A stretch of DNA of 44,503 nucleotides from Actinokineospora xionganensis (GTDB taxonomy: Bacteria > Actinomycetota > Actinomycetes > Mycobacteriales > Pseudonocardiaceae), in assembly GCF_014323725.1 (NCBI RefSeq), contig NZ_JABVED010000001.1, positions 1-44,503 on the forward strand, given 5' to 3'. Positions 24,208-33,776 of this stretch are shown here, in pieces. A model generated the notes under the pieces. It was given only the letters and a program-made list of their open reading frames with translations, ran no database searches and was not told the DNA's origin. Numbering within the stretch: position 1 is the first letter of the stretch; each line of letters begins with the position of its first letter. Both the position numbers and the translations under genes were made by a program.

Positions 24208-25430
24208 GCATGGACATGCGGAAGGCGCGGCTGCGCAACCAGGGCCTGGGTCTGGTGTTCATCATCCTGATCCTCGCCTCGGGTTGGCTGACCGTGGCCA
24301 TCTACCAGCACCAGTTCAGCTCGGACGTGCCGGTGCGGCTGCGCGCCGATCGGGTCGGCAACCAGCTCAAGGTCAACGCCGACGTCAAGGTCCGCGGCAT
24401 GACCGTGGGCACGGTCCGCACCATCGACGTCGTCAACGGCGGGGTGGACATCGGCCTGGCGATGGACCCGAACAAGCTCAAGCAGCTGCCGCGCAACGTG
24501 ACCGCGCGGCTGCTGCCCAAGACCCTGTTCGGCCAGCGCTACGTCAGCCTGATCATCCCGGAGTCCGCGGACGCCACCCGACTCGCCGAGGGCGACACGA
24601 TCGACCAGGACACCAGCGGCAAGGCGATCGAGGTCGAGAAGGCGCTGCGCGACCTGATGCCGGTGCTGCAGGCGGTGCAGCCGCAGAAGCTGGCGAGCAC
24701 CCTCGGCGCGATCTCCCAGGCCTTGGACGGCCGCGGGAAACCGCTGGGAGAGACCATGGCCAAGCTCAACGGCTACCTGGCCGCCATCAACCCGCAGATG
24801 CCGCAGATCGAGACCGACCTGGTCAAACTCGCCGAAACCCTTGAGACGTACCAGGACGCGGGCCCGGCGATCGTCGACGCGCTCTCGGAGATGAGCGCCA
24901 CGGCGAAGACGATCGCCGACAACCGGCAGAACATCACCGACATGGTCACCACGGTGACCGACGCGTCCGGACACCTCGCGGGATTCCTCAAGTCCAATGG
25001 GGACAACCTGATCGGCCTCTCCGCGGCCAGCAGGCCCTCGCTGGAGCTGCTCGCCCGGTACTCGCCGGAGTTCCCGTGCCTGTTCAAGGCGGTGAACGCG
25101 CTCAAGCCCGACGTGGACAAGGCGCTCGGCGTCGGCACCAACCAGCCAGGACTGCACGTGACGATCACGGTGAAAGACTCCCGCGGCCCGTACCTGCCCG
25201 GCCGCGACACCCCCCGCTACACCGCGGGCGGCGGACCGCGCTGCTACCAGTCCAGTGGGGCGCAAGGCATGACGGTGCCGTCCTCGGTGGGCCCCAACTC
25301 GCCCGCGGAGAGCCGGTTCGTCGGTGAACTGCTCGGTGCGGCGTGGGGCGTGACGCCCGAGGAGGTCCCCGACTGGAGCGGCCTGCTCGTCGGGCCCCTG
25401 CTGCGCGGAGCCGAGGTGACCCTGCGATGA
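24204..25430 (+). CDS. mceA: MCE-family protein, MceA position
   Basis: A 408-residue envelope protein: a basic start, one membrane anchor (GLGLVFIILILASGWLTVAI), then the MCE domain at about residues 38-115 (DVKVRGMTVGTVRTI and the LLPKTLFGQRYVSLI strand). A long alpha-helical region follows to about residue 300, then a Cys-containing tail (FPCLFKAV, PRCYQSSG). MCE domains hexamerise into a ring, and the helices build the tube that carries lipid through the periplasm. The order and operon position define it as subunit A. The mce subtype (for example sterol-type Mce4) is not assignable from sequence alone. Confidence 0.92.
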   Translation: MSMDMRKARLRNQGLGLVFIILILASGWLTVAIYQHQFSSDVPVRLRADRVGNQLKVNADVKVRGMTVGTVRTIDVVNGGVDIGLAMDPNKLKQLPRNVTARLLPKTLFGQRYVSLIIPESADATRLAEGDTIDQDTSGKAIEVEKALRDLMPVLQAVQPQKLASTLGAISQALDGRGKPLGETMAKLNGYLAAINPQMPQIETDLVKLAETLETYQDAGPAIVDALSEMSATAKTIADNRQNITDMVTTVTDASGHLAGFLKSNGDNLIGLSAASRPSLELLARYSPEFPCLFKAVNALKPDVDKALGVGTNQPGLHVTITVKDSRGPYLPGRDTPRYTAGGGPRCYQSSGAQGMTVPSSVGPNSPAESRFVGELLGAAWGVTPEEVPDWSGLLVGPLLRGAEVTLR

Positions 25431-26461
25431 GGAGCCTGACCGGCCCGCTGGTCAAGGGCCTGATCTTCACTCTCGTCACCTTGCTCGCGACCACGATCCT
25501 GGCGATCACCATCGCCAACCGCGGCAGCGGCGACACGGCGACCTACAAGGCGCGGTTCACCGATGTCACCTCGCTCAACCCGGGTGACGACGTACGCATG
25601 TCCGGGGTGCGGGTCGGGCAGGTCGACCACATCGAGATCGTGGACAACACCGTCGCCGAGGTCGAGTTCTCCGTCGACCGGCGCTGGCGGCTCACCCTGG
25701 AGGCCACGGCGGCGATCAAGTTCCGCAACCTGATCGGCCAGCGCTACATCTCGTTGGACCAGGGGACCGGCGACGCCACGGTGACGATGGCCGAGGGCCA
25801 GCTGATCCCGCTGGAGCGCACCCGGCCCGCCCTCGACCTGACCGCGATGTTCAACGGGTTCAAGCCGCTGTTCCAGGCGCTGACGCCGCAGGACGTCAAC
25901 CAGCTCTCCTTCGAGATCGTGCAGGTGCTCCAGGGCGAGGGCGGCACGGTGCAGAGCCTGATCCAGCACACCGCCTCGCTGACGAACACGCTGGCGGACA
26001 AGGACGAGGTCATCGGCAAGGTCATCAGCAACCTCAACAACGTCCTGGAGCAGATCAACGGCCGCGGCGACAAGCTGGGCACCCTGATCACCACGACGCA
26101 GCAGCTGGTGACGGGCCTGGCGTCGGACGCCAAGCCGATCGGCGAAGCACTCGACAGCCTGTCCTCCCTGTCCACGCACACCGCCGACCTCCTTAAGGGC
26201 GGCCGTGAACCGCTGCGCCGCGACATCGAGGCCCTTGGCGCGCTGTCGAAGACGCTGGCGGACAACTCGCCCGCGTTCGACAAGTTCATCGCGATGTTGC
26301 CGACCAAGTACGAGACGATCGGCCGGACGGTGTCCTACGGCTCGTGGATGAACCTCTACCTCTGCGGGGCCACCACGGACGCCAAGCCCGGCCCCTCGCT
26401 GCCCGGAACCCCGCCGGTCCCGGTCGGGATCCCCGTCACGGACGCGAGGTGCGGACGGTGA
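25427..26461 (+). CDS. mceB: MCE-family protein, MceB position
   Basis: 344 residues. It has a membrane anchor (LIFTLVTLLATTILAITI), an MCE domain with NPGDDVRMSGVRVGQVDHI and a KFRNLIGQRYISL strand, a helical barrel-forming region, and a C-terminal GSWMNLYLCG motif shared with subunits C and F in looser form. The ATG at 25427 overlaps the MceA stop by ATGA. An open frame extends upstream into mceA but is not used. Its stop overlaps the MceC GTG. Confidence 0.91.
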   Translation: MRSLTGPLVKGLIFTLVTLLATTILAITIANRGSGDTATYKARFTDVTSLNPGDDVRMSGVRVGQVDHIEIVDNTVAEVEFSVDRRWRLTLEATAAIKFRNLIGQRYISLDQGTGDATVTMAEGQLIPLERTRPALDLTAMFNGFKPLFQALTPQDVNQLSFEIVQVLQGEGGTVQSLIQHTASLTNTLADKDEVIGKVISNLNNVLEQINGRGDKLGTLITTTQQLVTGLASDAKPIGEALDSLSSLSTHTADLLKGGREPLRRDIEALGALSKTLADNSPAFDKFIAMLPTKYETIGRTVSYGSWMNLYLCGATTDAKPGPSLPGTPPVPVGIPVTDARCGR

Positions 26462-27477
26462 AGCTGAAGAACCTGAAGTCGTGGCAGATGAAGCCGTTCA
26501 GCGAACGCAACCAGGCCAAGGTCGGCGTGGTCGGCGGCGTGGTCATGGCCATCATCACCGCACTGATCTACTTCGCGCCGGAACTGCCGCTGATCGGCGG
26601 CGGCACCACGTACACCGCGCAGTTCCGCGAGGCCGCCGGGCTCAAGCCCGATGACGAGGTGCGCGTGGCCGGGGTCAAGGTCGGCAAGATCACCAAGGTC
26701 GAACTCACGGGCCAGGTGGTGCTGATCAGCTTCCGGATCAAGAACGTGTGGGTCGGTGATCAGACCGTCGCCCACATCAAGATCAAGACCCTGCTCGGTC
26801 AAAAGAACCTGAACCTCGAACCGAAGGGCACCGAGGAACAGGACCCCGGCACACCCATCCCGGTGAACCGCACGGTCACGCCGTACGACGTGACCGACGC
26901 CTTCGCCGACCTGGCGGAGACGACCGGGCAGATCGACACCACGCTGCTCGCGAAGAGCTTCACCACCCTCGCGGAGACGTTCACCGCCGCGACGCCGGAA
27001 GAGGTCCGCTCGGCCCTGACCGGCCTCTCAGCGCTGTCGCAGAGCATCTCCACCCGAGACCAGGAACTCAAGAAGCTCCTCGAACACAGCGCGACGTTCA
27101 CCAAGACCATCGCCGACCGCAACGCCCAGTTCGAACTGCTGCTCAAGGACGGCGCGACCCTTCTGCAGGAGTTCAACAAGCGCAAGGACGCGATCACCGC
27201 ACTGCTCAAGGGAACCCAGGACCTCGGCCGCGAACTCGCCGGGCTGGTCAAGGACAACCAGGCCCAGATCGGCCCGGCGCTCGACCAGCTCAACCGGGTC
27301 TCCGACGTGCTGCAGCGCAACCAGCAGCACCTGGAGCGGTCGCTGCGGCTGGCCGGACCGTTCTACCGCCTGGTCGGCAACGCGGTCGGCAATGGCCGCT
27401 GGATCGACACCTACATCTGCGGGCTGGTGCCCGCGAGCGGGGGCGGCTGCATGCCGTCGAAGGGAGGGGGTCGCTGA
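26458..27477 (+). CDS. mceC: MCE-family protein, MceC position
   Basis: 339 residues. A cytoplasmic stretch rich in Lys precedes one membrane segment (VGVVGGVVMAIITALIYFAP). The MCE domain contains LKPDDEVRVAGVKVGKITKV and KTLLGQKNLNLEP. Long helices follow to residue ~300, with the closing GRWIDTYICG motif and a Cys/Gly-rich end. The GTG start overlaps the MceB stop by 4 bases, and the stop overlaps MceD by a single base (TGATG). Confidence 0.91.
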   Translation: MKLKNLKSWQMKPFSERNQAKVGVVGGVVMAIITALIYFAPELPLIGGGTTYTAQFREAAGLKPDDEVRVAGVKVGKITKVELTGQVVLISFRIKNVWVGDQTVAHIKIKTLLGQKNLNLEPKGTEEQDPGTPIPVNRTVTPYDVTDAFADLAETTGQIDTTLLAKSFTTLAETFTAATPEEVRSALTGLSALSQSISTRDQELKKLLEHSATFTKTIADRNAQFELLLKDGATLLQEFNKRKDAITALLKGTQDLGRELAGLVKDNQAQIGPALDQLNRVSDVLQRNQQHLERSLRLAGPFYRLVGNAVGNGRWIDTYICGLVPASGGGCMPSKGGGR

Positions 27478-28481
27478 TGGCGGCCACCAGGAAGTGGGCG
27501 GTGGTGCGGGGACTTATCGCGACCGTCACCGTCATCGCGATCGTCGCGGCAGGCGTCCTCTGGGTGCTGCCGATGCTCGAGTCGGGCAAGAAGGTCACCG
27601 CGTACTTCACCGCCGCCGTCGGCGTCTACCCCGAGTCCGACGTCCGCGTCCTCGGGGTCAAGGTCGGCACGGTCGACACCGTCGAGCCGCAGGGCGCCAC
27701 GGTCAAGGTCAGCATGACCCTCGAACCGGGGATCCCGATCCCGGCGGGGGCGGTCGCCGTGGTGATCGCGCCCAGCCTGGTCAGCGACCGGTACGTGCAA
27801 CTCGCGCCCGCCTACTCCAGCGGCCCGGAGATCGCGGAGAACGCGATCATCCCGGTCAGCAGCACACTTGTGCCGGTCGAGCTCGACGAGCTGTTCACCA
27901 GCCTCGACAAGCTCAACACCGCGCTCGGCCCGGACGGGGCGAACAAGGCGGGCGCGCTGTCGGACTTCATCACCAGCGGCTCGAAGTTCCTCGACGGCAA
28001 CGGCAAGGAAATCAACAACATGCTCAAGGCGCTCGGCCAGTCCGCGCGCACGCTCAGTGGTTCCCAGGACCACCTGTTCAGCAGCATCGACAACATCCAG
28101 AAGTTCACCACCATGCTGGCGACGAACGACGAGATCGTCGGCAAGTTCAACGACCAACTCGCCCAGGTGTCCCAGTTCCTCGCCGAGGAGCGCGAGACCT
28201 TCGGCGGCGCCATGCACGAACTCGCGGGCGCGTTGTCGCAAGTGGAGTCGTTCATCAAGGACAACCGCGGCAAGATCAAGGTGAGCCTCGACAAGCTGCA
28301 GGGCACCGTGCAACTGCTCGCCGACCAGCGCGCCGCGCTCGCCGAGGCGTTCGACACCGCGCCACTCGCGCTGACCAACGTCATGAACGCCTACGACCCG
28401 GCCACCGGAACCATCGACGGCCGCGGCAACCTCACCGAGTTCTCCAGCGCCAACCCGGTCCTGCCCCTGGTGGGACAGTGA
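27477..28481 (+). CDS. mceD: MCE-family protein, MceD position
   Basis: 334 residues. It has an N-terminal anchor (GLIATVTVIAIVAAGVLWVLP) and an MCE domain with VYPESDVRVLGVKVGTVDTV followed by a PSLVSDRYVQLAP strand. The long helical part contains SGSKFLDGNGKEINNMLKAL-like heptads. No lipobox. The overlaps with both neighbours (1 base upstream, GTGA downstream) support one polycistronic message. Confidence 0.91.
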   Translation: MAATRKWAVVRGLIATVTVIAIVAAGVLWVLPMLESGKKVTAYFTAAVGVYPESDVRVLGVKVGTVDTVEPQGATVKVSMTLEPGIPIPAGAVAVVIAPSLVSDRYVQLAPAYSSGPEIAENAIIPVSSTLVPVELDELFTSLDKLNTALGPDGANKAGALSDFITSGSKFLDGNGKEINNMLKALGQSARTLSGSQDHLFSSIDNIQKFTTMLATNDEIVGKFNDQLAQVSQFLAEERETFGGAMHELAGALSQVESFIKDNRGKIKVSLDKLQGTVQLLADQRAALAEAFDTAPLALTNVMNAYDPATGTIDGRGNLTEFSSANPVLPLVGQ

Positions 28482-29521
28482 GGACCCGGCTGCGGCTGGC
28501 CGCCGCCGTCCTCGTGGTCCCCCTCGCCGCCGGTTGCGGCTCGGTGGGCGGGCTCTACGACATGCCGCTGCCCGGCGGCGCCGACCTCGGTGACCACCCG
28601 TTCCGGGTGACCGCGCAGTTCCGCGACGTCCTCGACCTCGTGCCCCAGTCCGGCGTCAAGGTCGGCGACGTGTCGGTCGGCCGGGTCGAGACGATCGAAC
28701 TCGCACCCGACGGGCGTACGGCGCTGGTCACCGTCGTGGTCAACGGCTCGGTCTCGCTGCCCGCGAACTCCGTGGCCCGGCTGCGGATGTCCAGTGTCCT
28801 CGGCGAGAAGTTCATCGAACTCGACGCGCCGCCCAACGAGAGCCCGGACGGCAAGCTCAGCGAGGGAGACGAGATCCCGTTGGAGCGCACCGACCGCAAC
28901 CCGCAGATCGAAGAGGTCTTCGGCGCGCTCTCACTGCTGCTCAACGGCGGTGGCGTCGGCCAGATCCAGCAGATCACCAAGGAACTCAACGCGGCGTACG
29001 GCGGCAACGAGGATGCGATCCGCTCCCTGCTGAAGAACATGAACACGTTCGTCAGCGGCCTCGACGCGCGCAAGAACGAGATCACCCGGGCCCTGGACGG
29101 CATGGGCAAGCTGGCGGAATCCCTTGGCTCGCGCAAGGAGCAGATCGCCAACATGATCGACAACCTGACCCCCGGCATCGAGACCCTCAGCCAGCAGCGG
29201 GAGAAGCTAGTCGGCATGCTCGGCGCGCTCGACATGCTCTCCGACGTCGCGGTCGACACCGTCAAGCGGAGCAAGGACGACATCATCGCCGACCTGCGCG
29301 CGCTCGAACCGACGCTGCGCAAGCTCGCCGAAGCCGGGGCGGACATTCCCAGGGCGATGGAGATGCTCCTGACGTTCCCCTTCCCCGACTCCGCTCTCGA
29401 CGCGATCAAGGGCGACTACCTCAACACCTATCTGAAGCTTGACGCGAAGGTCGCGCCGCCGCAGACGATCGCGGGCGCGCCCAGCCTTCCGCTGCCCTCC
29501 AACGAGCAGGGAGGTCGCTGA
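28478..29521 (+). CDS. mceE: MCE-family lipoprotein, MceE position
   Basis: 347 residues. The N-terminus is a lipoprotein signal: RTRLRLAAAVLVVPLAAGC, with lipobox LAAGC and lipidation at the Cys. A lipoprotein in fifth position is the hallmark of MceE (LprK-like) subunits. The MCE domain carries VPQSGVKVGDVSVGRVETI and SSVLGEKFIELDAP, followed by helices with periodic hydrophobics. The start is GTG 28478, overlapping the MceD stop; its own stop overlaps MceF by one base. Confidence 0.92.
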   Translation: MRTRLRLAAAVLVVPLAAGCGSVGGLYDMPLPGGADLGDHPFRVTAQFRDVLDLVPQSGVKVGDVSVGRVETIELAPDGRTALVTVVVNGSVSLPANSVARLRMSSVLGEKFIELDAPPNESPDGKLSEGDEIPLERTDRNPQIEEVFGALSLLLNGGGVGQIQQITKELNAAYGGNEDAIRSLLKNMNTFVSGLDARKNEITRALDGMGKLAESLGSRKEQIANMIDNLTPGIETLSQQREKLVGMLGALDMLSDVAVDTVKRSKDDIIADLRALEPTLRKLAEAGADIPRAMEMLLTFPFPDSALDAIKGDYLNTYLKLDAKVAPPQTIAGAPSLPLPSNEQGGR

Positions 29522-30654
29522 TGCTGACCAGGAAAGTCCGGGTCCAAGTGGTGGCCTTCGTGCTCATCGCGCTGGTCGGCGTGAGCTATGTCGGCGCGCG
29601 GTACGCCGGTCTCGGCGGCATGTTCGGCAACTCCGGCTACACGGTCACCGTCCGGCTCGCCGACTCCGGCGGCATCTTCACCCACGCCGAGGTCACCTAC
29701 CGCGGCGTCGGGATCGGCCGGGTCGGTCAGCTGCAGCTCACCGACGCGGGAGTCGAGGTCGAACTGCTGATCCGGCCGGACGCGCCCTCGGTGCCCGAGG
29801 AGGTCGACGCCGTGGTGGCCAACCGGTCGGCGGTCGGCGAGCAGTACGTCGACCTGCGCCCGCGCCGCGACGGAGCGCCGTTCCTCGCCGACGGGTCGGT
29901 CGTCCAGCAGCGCAACACGGCGCTGCCGCTGCCCACCGAGACGCTGCTGCTCAACCTCGACAAGCTGGTCACGTCGGTGCCCACCGACGACCTGCGCAAC
30001 GTGGTCGACGAACTCTACGACGCGACGCTCGAGACCGGCCCGCACCTGCAGGCGCTGCTCGACTCCGCCGCGAGCTTCACCGACAAGGCCGTCACGCACC
30101 TGCCGCAGACCACCACGCTGATCACCGACGCCGGGGTCATGCTGGCCAGGCAGGTGGAGAACGGCGAGTCGATCAAATCCTTCAGCGTCAACATGAAGCT
30201 GATCGCCGAACAGCTCAAGGCCTCCGACGGCGACATCCGGACCCTGCTGGGCTCCGCGCCCGCCGCCGCGCTCCAGGTCAGTGAGCTGATCAAGGAGATC
30301 GGCGGGGCGACCGGGATCCTGCTGGCGAACCTGCTGACGACGTCGAACGTGCTGCAGACCCGGCAGGGCAACCTGGAGCAGCTGCTGGTGATCACTCCGC
30401 AGGCGGTCGCCGCGGGCCGCCAGGTCATCCGGTCGGACGGCGCCCACTTCGGGTTGGCGTCGACGTTCTTCGCGCCGCTGCCATGCGTCACCGGCTACGG
30501 CACCAAGTACCGCAACGGACTCGACACCGGGCCCGCGCAGTTCAACACCCAGGCCCGCTGCGCTTTGGCGCCAGGCACGGGTGTCAACGTGCGCGGCTCG
30601 CAGAACGCCCCCGGCTCGGGCGCCGTGCCGCCCGCGTCAAAGCCCGGCGGCTGA
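29521..30654 (+). CDS. mceF: MCE-family protein, MceF position
   Basis: The last MCE subunit, 377 residues. It has a membrane anchor (VQVVAFVLIALVGVSYVGARYAG) and an MCE domain with FTHAEVTYRGVGIGRVGQL and SAVGEQYVDLRP. The helical region is followed by the FAPLPCVTGYGTKYRNG motif and a low-complexity tail. The six MCE proteins A-F are all present with intact anchors, so the operon looks functional. Confidence 0.91.
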   Translation: MLTRKVRVQVVAFVLIALVGVSYVGARYAGLGGMFGNSGYTVTVRLADSGGIFTHAEVTYRGVGIGRVGQLQLTDAGVEVELLIRPDAPSVPEEVDAVVANRSAVGEQYVDLRPRRDGAPFLADGSVVQQRNTALPLPTETLLLNLDKLVTSVPTDDLRNVVDELYDATLETGPHLQALLDSAASFTDKAVTHLPQTTTLITDAGVMLARQVENGESIKSFSVNMKLIAEQLKASDGDIRTLLGSAPAAALQVSELIKEIGGATGILLANLLTTSNVLQTRQGNLEQLLVITPQAVAAGRQVIRSDGAHFGLASTFFAPLPCVTGYGTKYRNGLDTGPAQFNTQARCALAPGTGVNVRGSQNAPGSGAVPPASKPGG

Positions 30655-30693
30655 GCGGTCCTTTTCGGATAGTCCACAAGAGAGTGAGGCGAG

Positions 30694-31206
30694 ATGGCGT
30701 CGACCACGATACTTCGCCGCGTCGGCATCGCCGCGGTCGTCCTGGCCACCGCGTTCGCCGCCTGGGGTGGTTTCTCCTACCGGCAGGCGACGACCTCGGA
30801 CACGATCGCCGCCGCGGCGGCCCGCGACGACGCCCTGACCGCGGGCCGCGCCGCGGTGGCCACCATGACGTCGCTGGACTACCGCAGTGTCGACGCAGGC
30901 CTCGCCCGCTGGCTCGACACCTCGACCGGAGCGCTGCACGAGGAGCTGAAGGCGTCGCTCGAGGGCAGCAAACAGCAGATCGAGCAGGCGAAGGCGACGA
31001 CCACCGGGACGGTGCTCGACCTGGCCGTGACGGAGCTCGACGAGCCCCGCGGCACGGCGAAGCTCATCGCCGCGGTGGAGATCGTCGTCCAGCCCGAGAC
31101 CGGGGAGCCCGCCACCAAGCGGAACCGCTTCCAGGCCGAGCTGGTCCGGACACCCGCCGGGTGGAAGGTGGGCGGTCTCGCCCAGGTCCCGTACATCCCG
31201 GTGTGA
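30694..31206 (+). CDS. Mce-associated membrane protein (Mas-like), short
   Basis: A 170-residue single-pass protein. It has a membrane segment at residues ~9-28, a short helical stretch, then an alpha+beta domain ending in TPAGWKVGGLAQVPYIPV. This NTF2-like C-terminal ending is typical of Mce-associated (Mas) proteins encoded after mceF. It is thought to stabilise the Mce complex. The gap to mceF is 39 bases with GAGTGAGGCGAG as the ribosome-binding region, consistent with the same operon. Confidence 0.82.
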   Translation: MASTTILRRVGIAAVVLATAFAAWGGFSYRQATTSDTIAAAAARDDALTAGRAAVATMTSLDYRSVDAGLARWLDTSTGALHEELKASLEGSKQQIEQAKATTTGTVLDLAVTELDEPRGTAKLIAAVEIVVQPETGEPATKRNRFQAELVRTPAGWKVGGLAQVPYIPV

Positions 31207-31216
31207 GAGGACTTTC

Positions 31217-31909
31217 ATGCGTACCGACCGCAAGACCCACCCCAACCGCCGCAGGCCCGTGGTCGCGGGCACCCGCAGGCGCACTGGGACGGCACTCGCC
31301 ACCCCGGACCTCGGGATCGACGAGGACCTGGTGGACTCGGGTGTCGAGCCCGCTGTCGAGGAACCCGTCGAGGTCGCTGACGAGACCCATGCGGAAACCG
31401 TTTCGCCGCCGAGCAAGCGCGTGTCGGTGGTGTTGATCGTGGTGGCCCTCGTGGTCGCCGCCGCCGGAACCTGGCTGACGATCGCCGCCGCGTCCCAGCG
31501 GGCGCGAGTGGAGGCCAACACCGCGGTCGTGGACAACTCGACCACCGCCCAGGTGCTCGGACAGGTCAACGAGGCCCTGGAACAGATCTTCTCCTACAAG
31601 TTCGACGACACCGCCAAGACCGAGAAGGCGGCGGAGGATGTCCTGGTGGGAGCGGCGAAGGACCAGTACGCCAAGCTGTTCGAGCAGGTTCGGCAGCAGG
31701 CACCGGCACAGAAGCTGGAGCTGCGGTCGAAGGTGGCACTGTCAGGCGTGACGATGCTGTCGGGCGACAACGCGACTCTGCTGGTCTTCATCGACCAGAG
31801 CGCCACCCGCGGGGACACCAACGCAGGCTCGTCCGGGGCGGCGCAACTACGCGTGTCGGCTTCGCTGTCCGACGGCCGGTGGCGGATCACCGAGTTGCAC
31901 ACCGTCTGA
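31217..31909 (+). CDS. Mce-associated membrane protein (Mas-like), long N-terminus
   Basis: 230 residues. The N-terminal ~70 residues are charged and probably disordered and cytoplasmic (basic, then an acidic VEEPVEVADE stretch). One membrane segment (VVLIVVALVVAAAGTWLTIAA) is followed by an outer domain ending SDGRWRITELHTV, the same type of C-terminal strand as the preceding protein. The two are probably paralogous partners that sit beside the Mce complex. It starts 10 bases after the previous stop with GAGAGGA upstream. It is the last gene of the operon; I see no clear terminator. Confidence 0.8.
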   Translation: MRTDRKTHPNRRRPVVAGTRRRTGTALATPDLGIDEDLVDSGVEPAVEEPVEVADETHAETVSPPSKRVSVVLIVVALVVAAAGTWLTIAAASQRARVEANTAVVDNSTTAQVLGQVNEALEQIFSYKFDDTAKTEKAAEDVLVGAAKDQYAKLFEQVRQQAPAQKLELRSKVALSGVTMLSGDNATLLVFIDQSATRGDTNAGSSGAAQLRVSASLSDGRWRITELHTV

Positions 31910-32118
31910 CCGGTATCAGTCGCGGCGACAGAGGCACACCAGCGCCCGCGGTCAACGGCCGGTCATCGCTGACCTGGACATCGAAGCGCCGGGCCGAGAC
32001 CGTATCGAGCCACTCCTGAAACGAGGGGTCGAGTTCGCCTGGGAAGCGTTGTACGCGGTGAACCAGTCGCTCCCGACCGTGTCGCTGGCCGGGTTGGTCT
32101 CGGTCGCTGCCGATCGTG
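31910..32118. other. Spacer after the Mce operon
   Basis: Between the Mce operon and the convergent PucR-type gene, I see no recognised gene on either strand. A minus-strand frame is open through most of it (ELDPSFQEWLDTVSARRFDV), but no start, ribosome-binding site or family was recognised. Confidence 0.4.
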
Positions 32119-32271
32119 ATGGACCCAAACGAGTTCACCGGAAACGTGACCTTTGTTTCGGCGAAGTCGCACACCGATTTCGAACGCGGTTTCGACAGCG
32201 ACCAAGCCGGCGTTCTGATCATGCTCACATCGGCGGATTGTCTTGATCCACTGCCGGATTCCGTTGTCTAG
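32119..32271 (+). pseudogene. Possible gene remnant, DUF1349-like fragment
   Basis: A 50-codon frame reads FTGNVTFVSAKSHTDFERGF followed by DSDQAGVLIML. The beta-strand pattern and DQAGVL motif resemble the core of DUF1349 (concanavalin-like) proteins, which are normally about 180-200 aa. Both flanking strands of the domain are missing and the frame stops at TAG 32269-32271, overlapping the PucR gene end. It reads best as decayed sequence. The similarity is by eye only. Confidence 0.25.
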
Positions 32272-33566
32272 TCGTCCTCATCGACCGGGACGGTGCGGCG
32301 GGAGCGCAGGGCCACCTCAAGGGCGAAGCGCGAATCGGGATTGGCCAGACGGTCGCCGAAGAGGCGTTCGAGTTGGCGTAGGCGGTATCGCACGGTCTGC
32401 GGGTGGATGTCGAGCATGGCGGCGATCTCCGGGGCGCTTCCCTTTGTCTCCAACCAGATCAGCAGTGTCTCGCTCAGCTTGCCGCGCTGCTTGACGGTCA
32501 GCCCGGTCATCGGTGCCAGCGCCCGCTCGGAGATCTCGCCCACCAGGAACGGGTCGTTGAGCAGCCACAGTGCCGACATGTGGTGTTCGAACCAGGTGAC
32601 CGATGCGTCCGGGAGTTCGCCGCTGTCGATGAGGGTCAGCATGCGCCGGGCCCAGCGCAGTGAGTTGCCCGCCTCGGCCGGGGTCACGGCCGGGCCGACG
32701 GCCACGCGCCATCCGGGGAGTTCGTCGGCCAGTTGCTTGAGGAGGAACTGGTCGTCCTCAGCGGTGAGCAGACACGGCTCCGCGCTGTCGAGGTCGACGA
32801 GGAAACGTGGGTCCAGCGACGGGCTGGGAAAGTCCGTGACGTCCTCCGCGGGCTTGAGCGCCACGGCGACCACCTGGTGGGGGACCGGCCAGCGGGCCGA
32901 CTCGGCCAGCCGGGGGAGGGGCAGCCGCTTCGGGTCGCCGTCGGCGGACAGGAGGCCGTCGAGCAGTTGCCTGCGTCTGCGTTCCAGGGTGCCCAGGGCG
33001 TTGGCGCGCGCGGAGGCGTGGCCTTCCACCGACAGCGCGGACAGCTCGTCGATGTAGGCGAAGATCGCCTCGGCCAGCAGACAGAGTGTCGCGGTGGAGA
33101 CACCGGCGCGTTCGCCGATCTTGGCCATGTGCCGCCAGGCCACCCGGGCGCCGACGCGGTACGCGGTCTGCAGGACGTCGAGGATCGGGTCCTCATAGAT
33201 CTCATGCAGGCCCAGGTCGCGGAACAGCTGCGCGTGGTGGTCCTGCGGGGTCGATGGGTCGGCCAGGCGGTCGAGGAACTGCAGGATCGCGCGGTGGATG
33301 CCTTCGAGGATCGATTTGCCGATGGCGCTCTCGGCCGGTTTGGCCAGCGCCGGGATGGTCGTGTTGATCTCGGCGAGGATCTCGCGGACCAGGTCGGGCA
33401 CACCGGGGCGGAACAGTGGGGCCAGGCCGCGGGGCAACTGCGACCACAGGTCGACCAGGGCGGTCCCACCGCCGCCGGGCTGGGTGGCCGCCAACAGGGA
33501 GTCGAAGGCGATCCGCACCGGCCGACCCGACTGGACACCATTCGAGTCGGATCGCGTATTCGCCAC
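32268..33566 (-). CDS. PucR-type transcriptional regulator 1
   Basis: 432 residues. The N-terminal half is an all-helical sensor-like domain (DVLQTAYRVGARVAWRHM, AEAIFAYIDELSALSVEGH). The middle is a GGDEF-like/CdaR-type region. The C-terminal ~60 residues are a PucR HTH (LLIWLETKGSAPEIAAMLDI, HPQTVRYRLRQLE), the DNA-binding part. Start GTG 33566 follows GGAGGTCGAGG. It points toward the Mce operon and shares its layout with the next gene, a clear paralogue. Such regulators often respond to small metabolites. Control of the neighbouring lipid genes is inference. Confidence 0.87.
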   Translation of the reverse strand: MANTRSDSNGVQSGRPVRIAFDSLLAATQPGGGGTALVDLWSQLPRGLAPLFRPGVPDLVREILAEINTTIPALAKPAESAIGKSILEGIHRAILQFLDRLADPSTPQDHHAQLFRDLGLHEIYEDPILDVLQTAYRVGARVAWRHMAKIGERAGVSTATLCLLAEAIFAYIDELSALSVEGHASARANALGTLERRRRQLLDGLLSADGDPKRLPLPRLAESARWPVPHQVVAVALKPAEDVTDFPSPSLDPRFLVDLDSAEPCLLTAEDDQFLLKQLADELPGWRVAVGPAVTPAEAGNSLRWARRMLTLIDSGELPDASVTWFEHHMSALWLLNDPFLVGEISERALAPMTGLTVKQRGKLSETLLIWLETKGSAPEIAAMLDIHPQTVRYRLRQLERLFGDRLANPDSRFALEVALRSRRTVPVDEDD

Positions 33567-33776
33567 CCTCGACCTCCATCAGTGTGTTTCGCCGCGCACG
33601 ACGGCCAGGAAAGGAATCGATCACACCGGACGTGACATTCACGAGTGCTGTTCGAACATACCGGCGGGCCGGTCGCCGGGGAATACCGAGCGTGATGATC
33701 CATCCGGTTTTCGAGAATAGCGTCGAGAACATTGTCATTCCGACACAGATCGCGACCGGACTTTCCTCCCGCAGGG

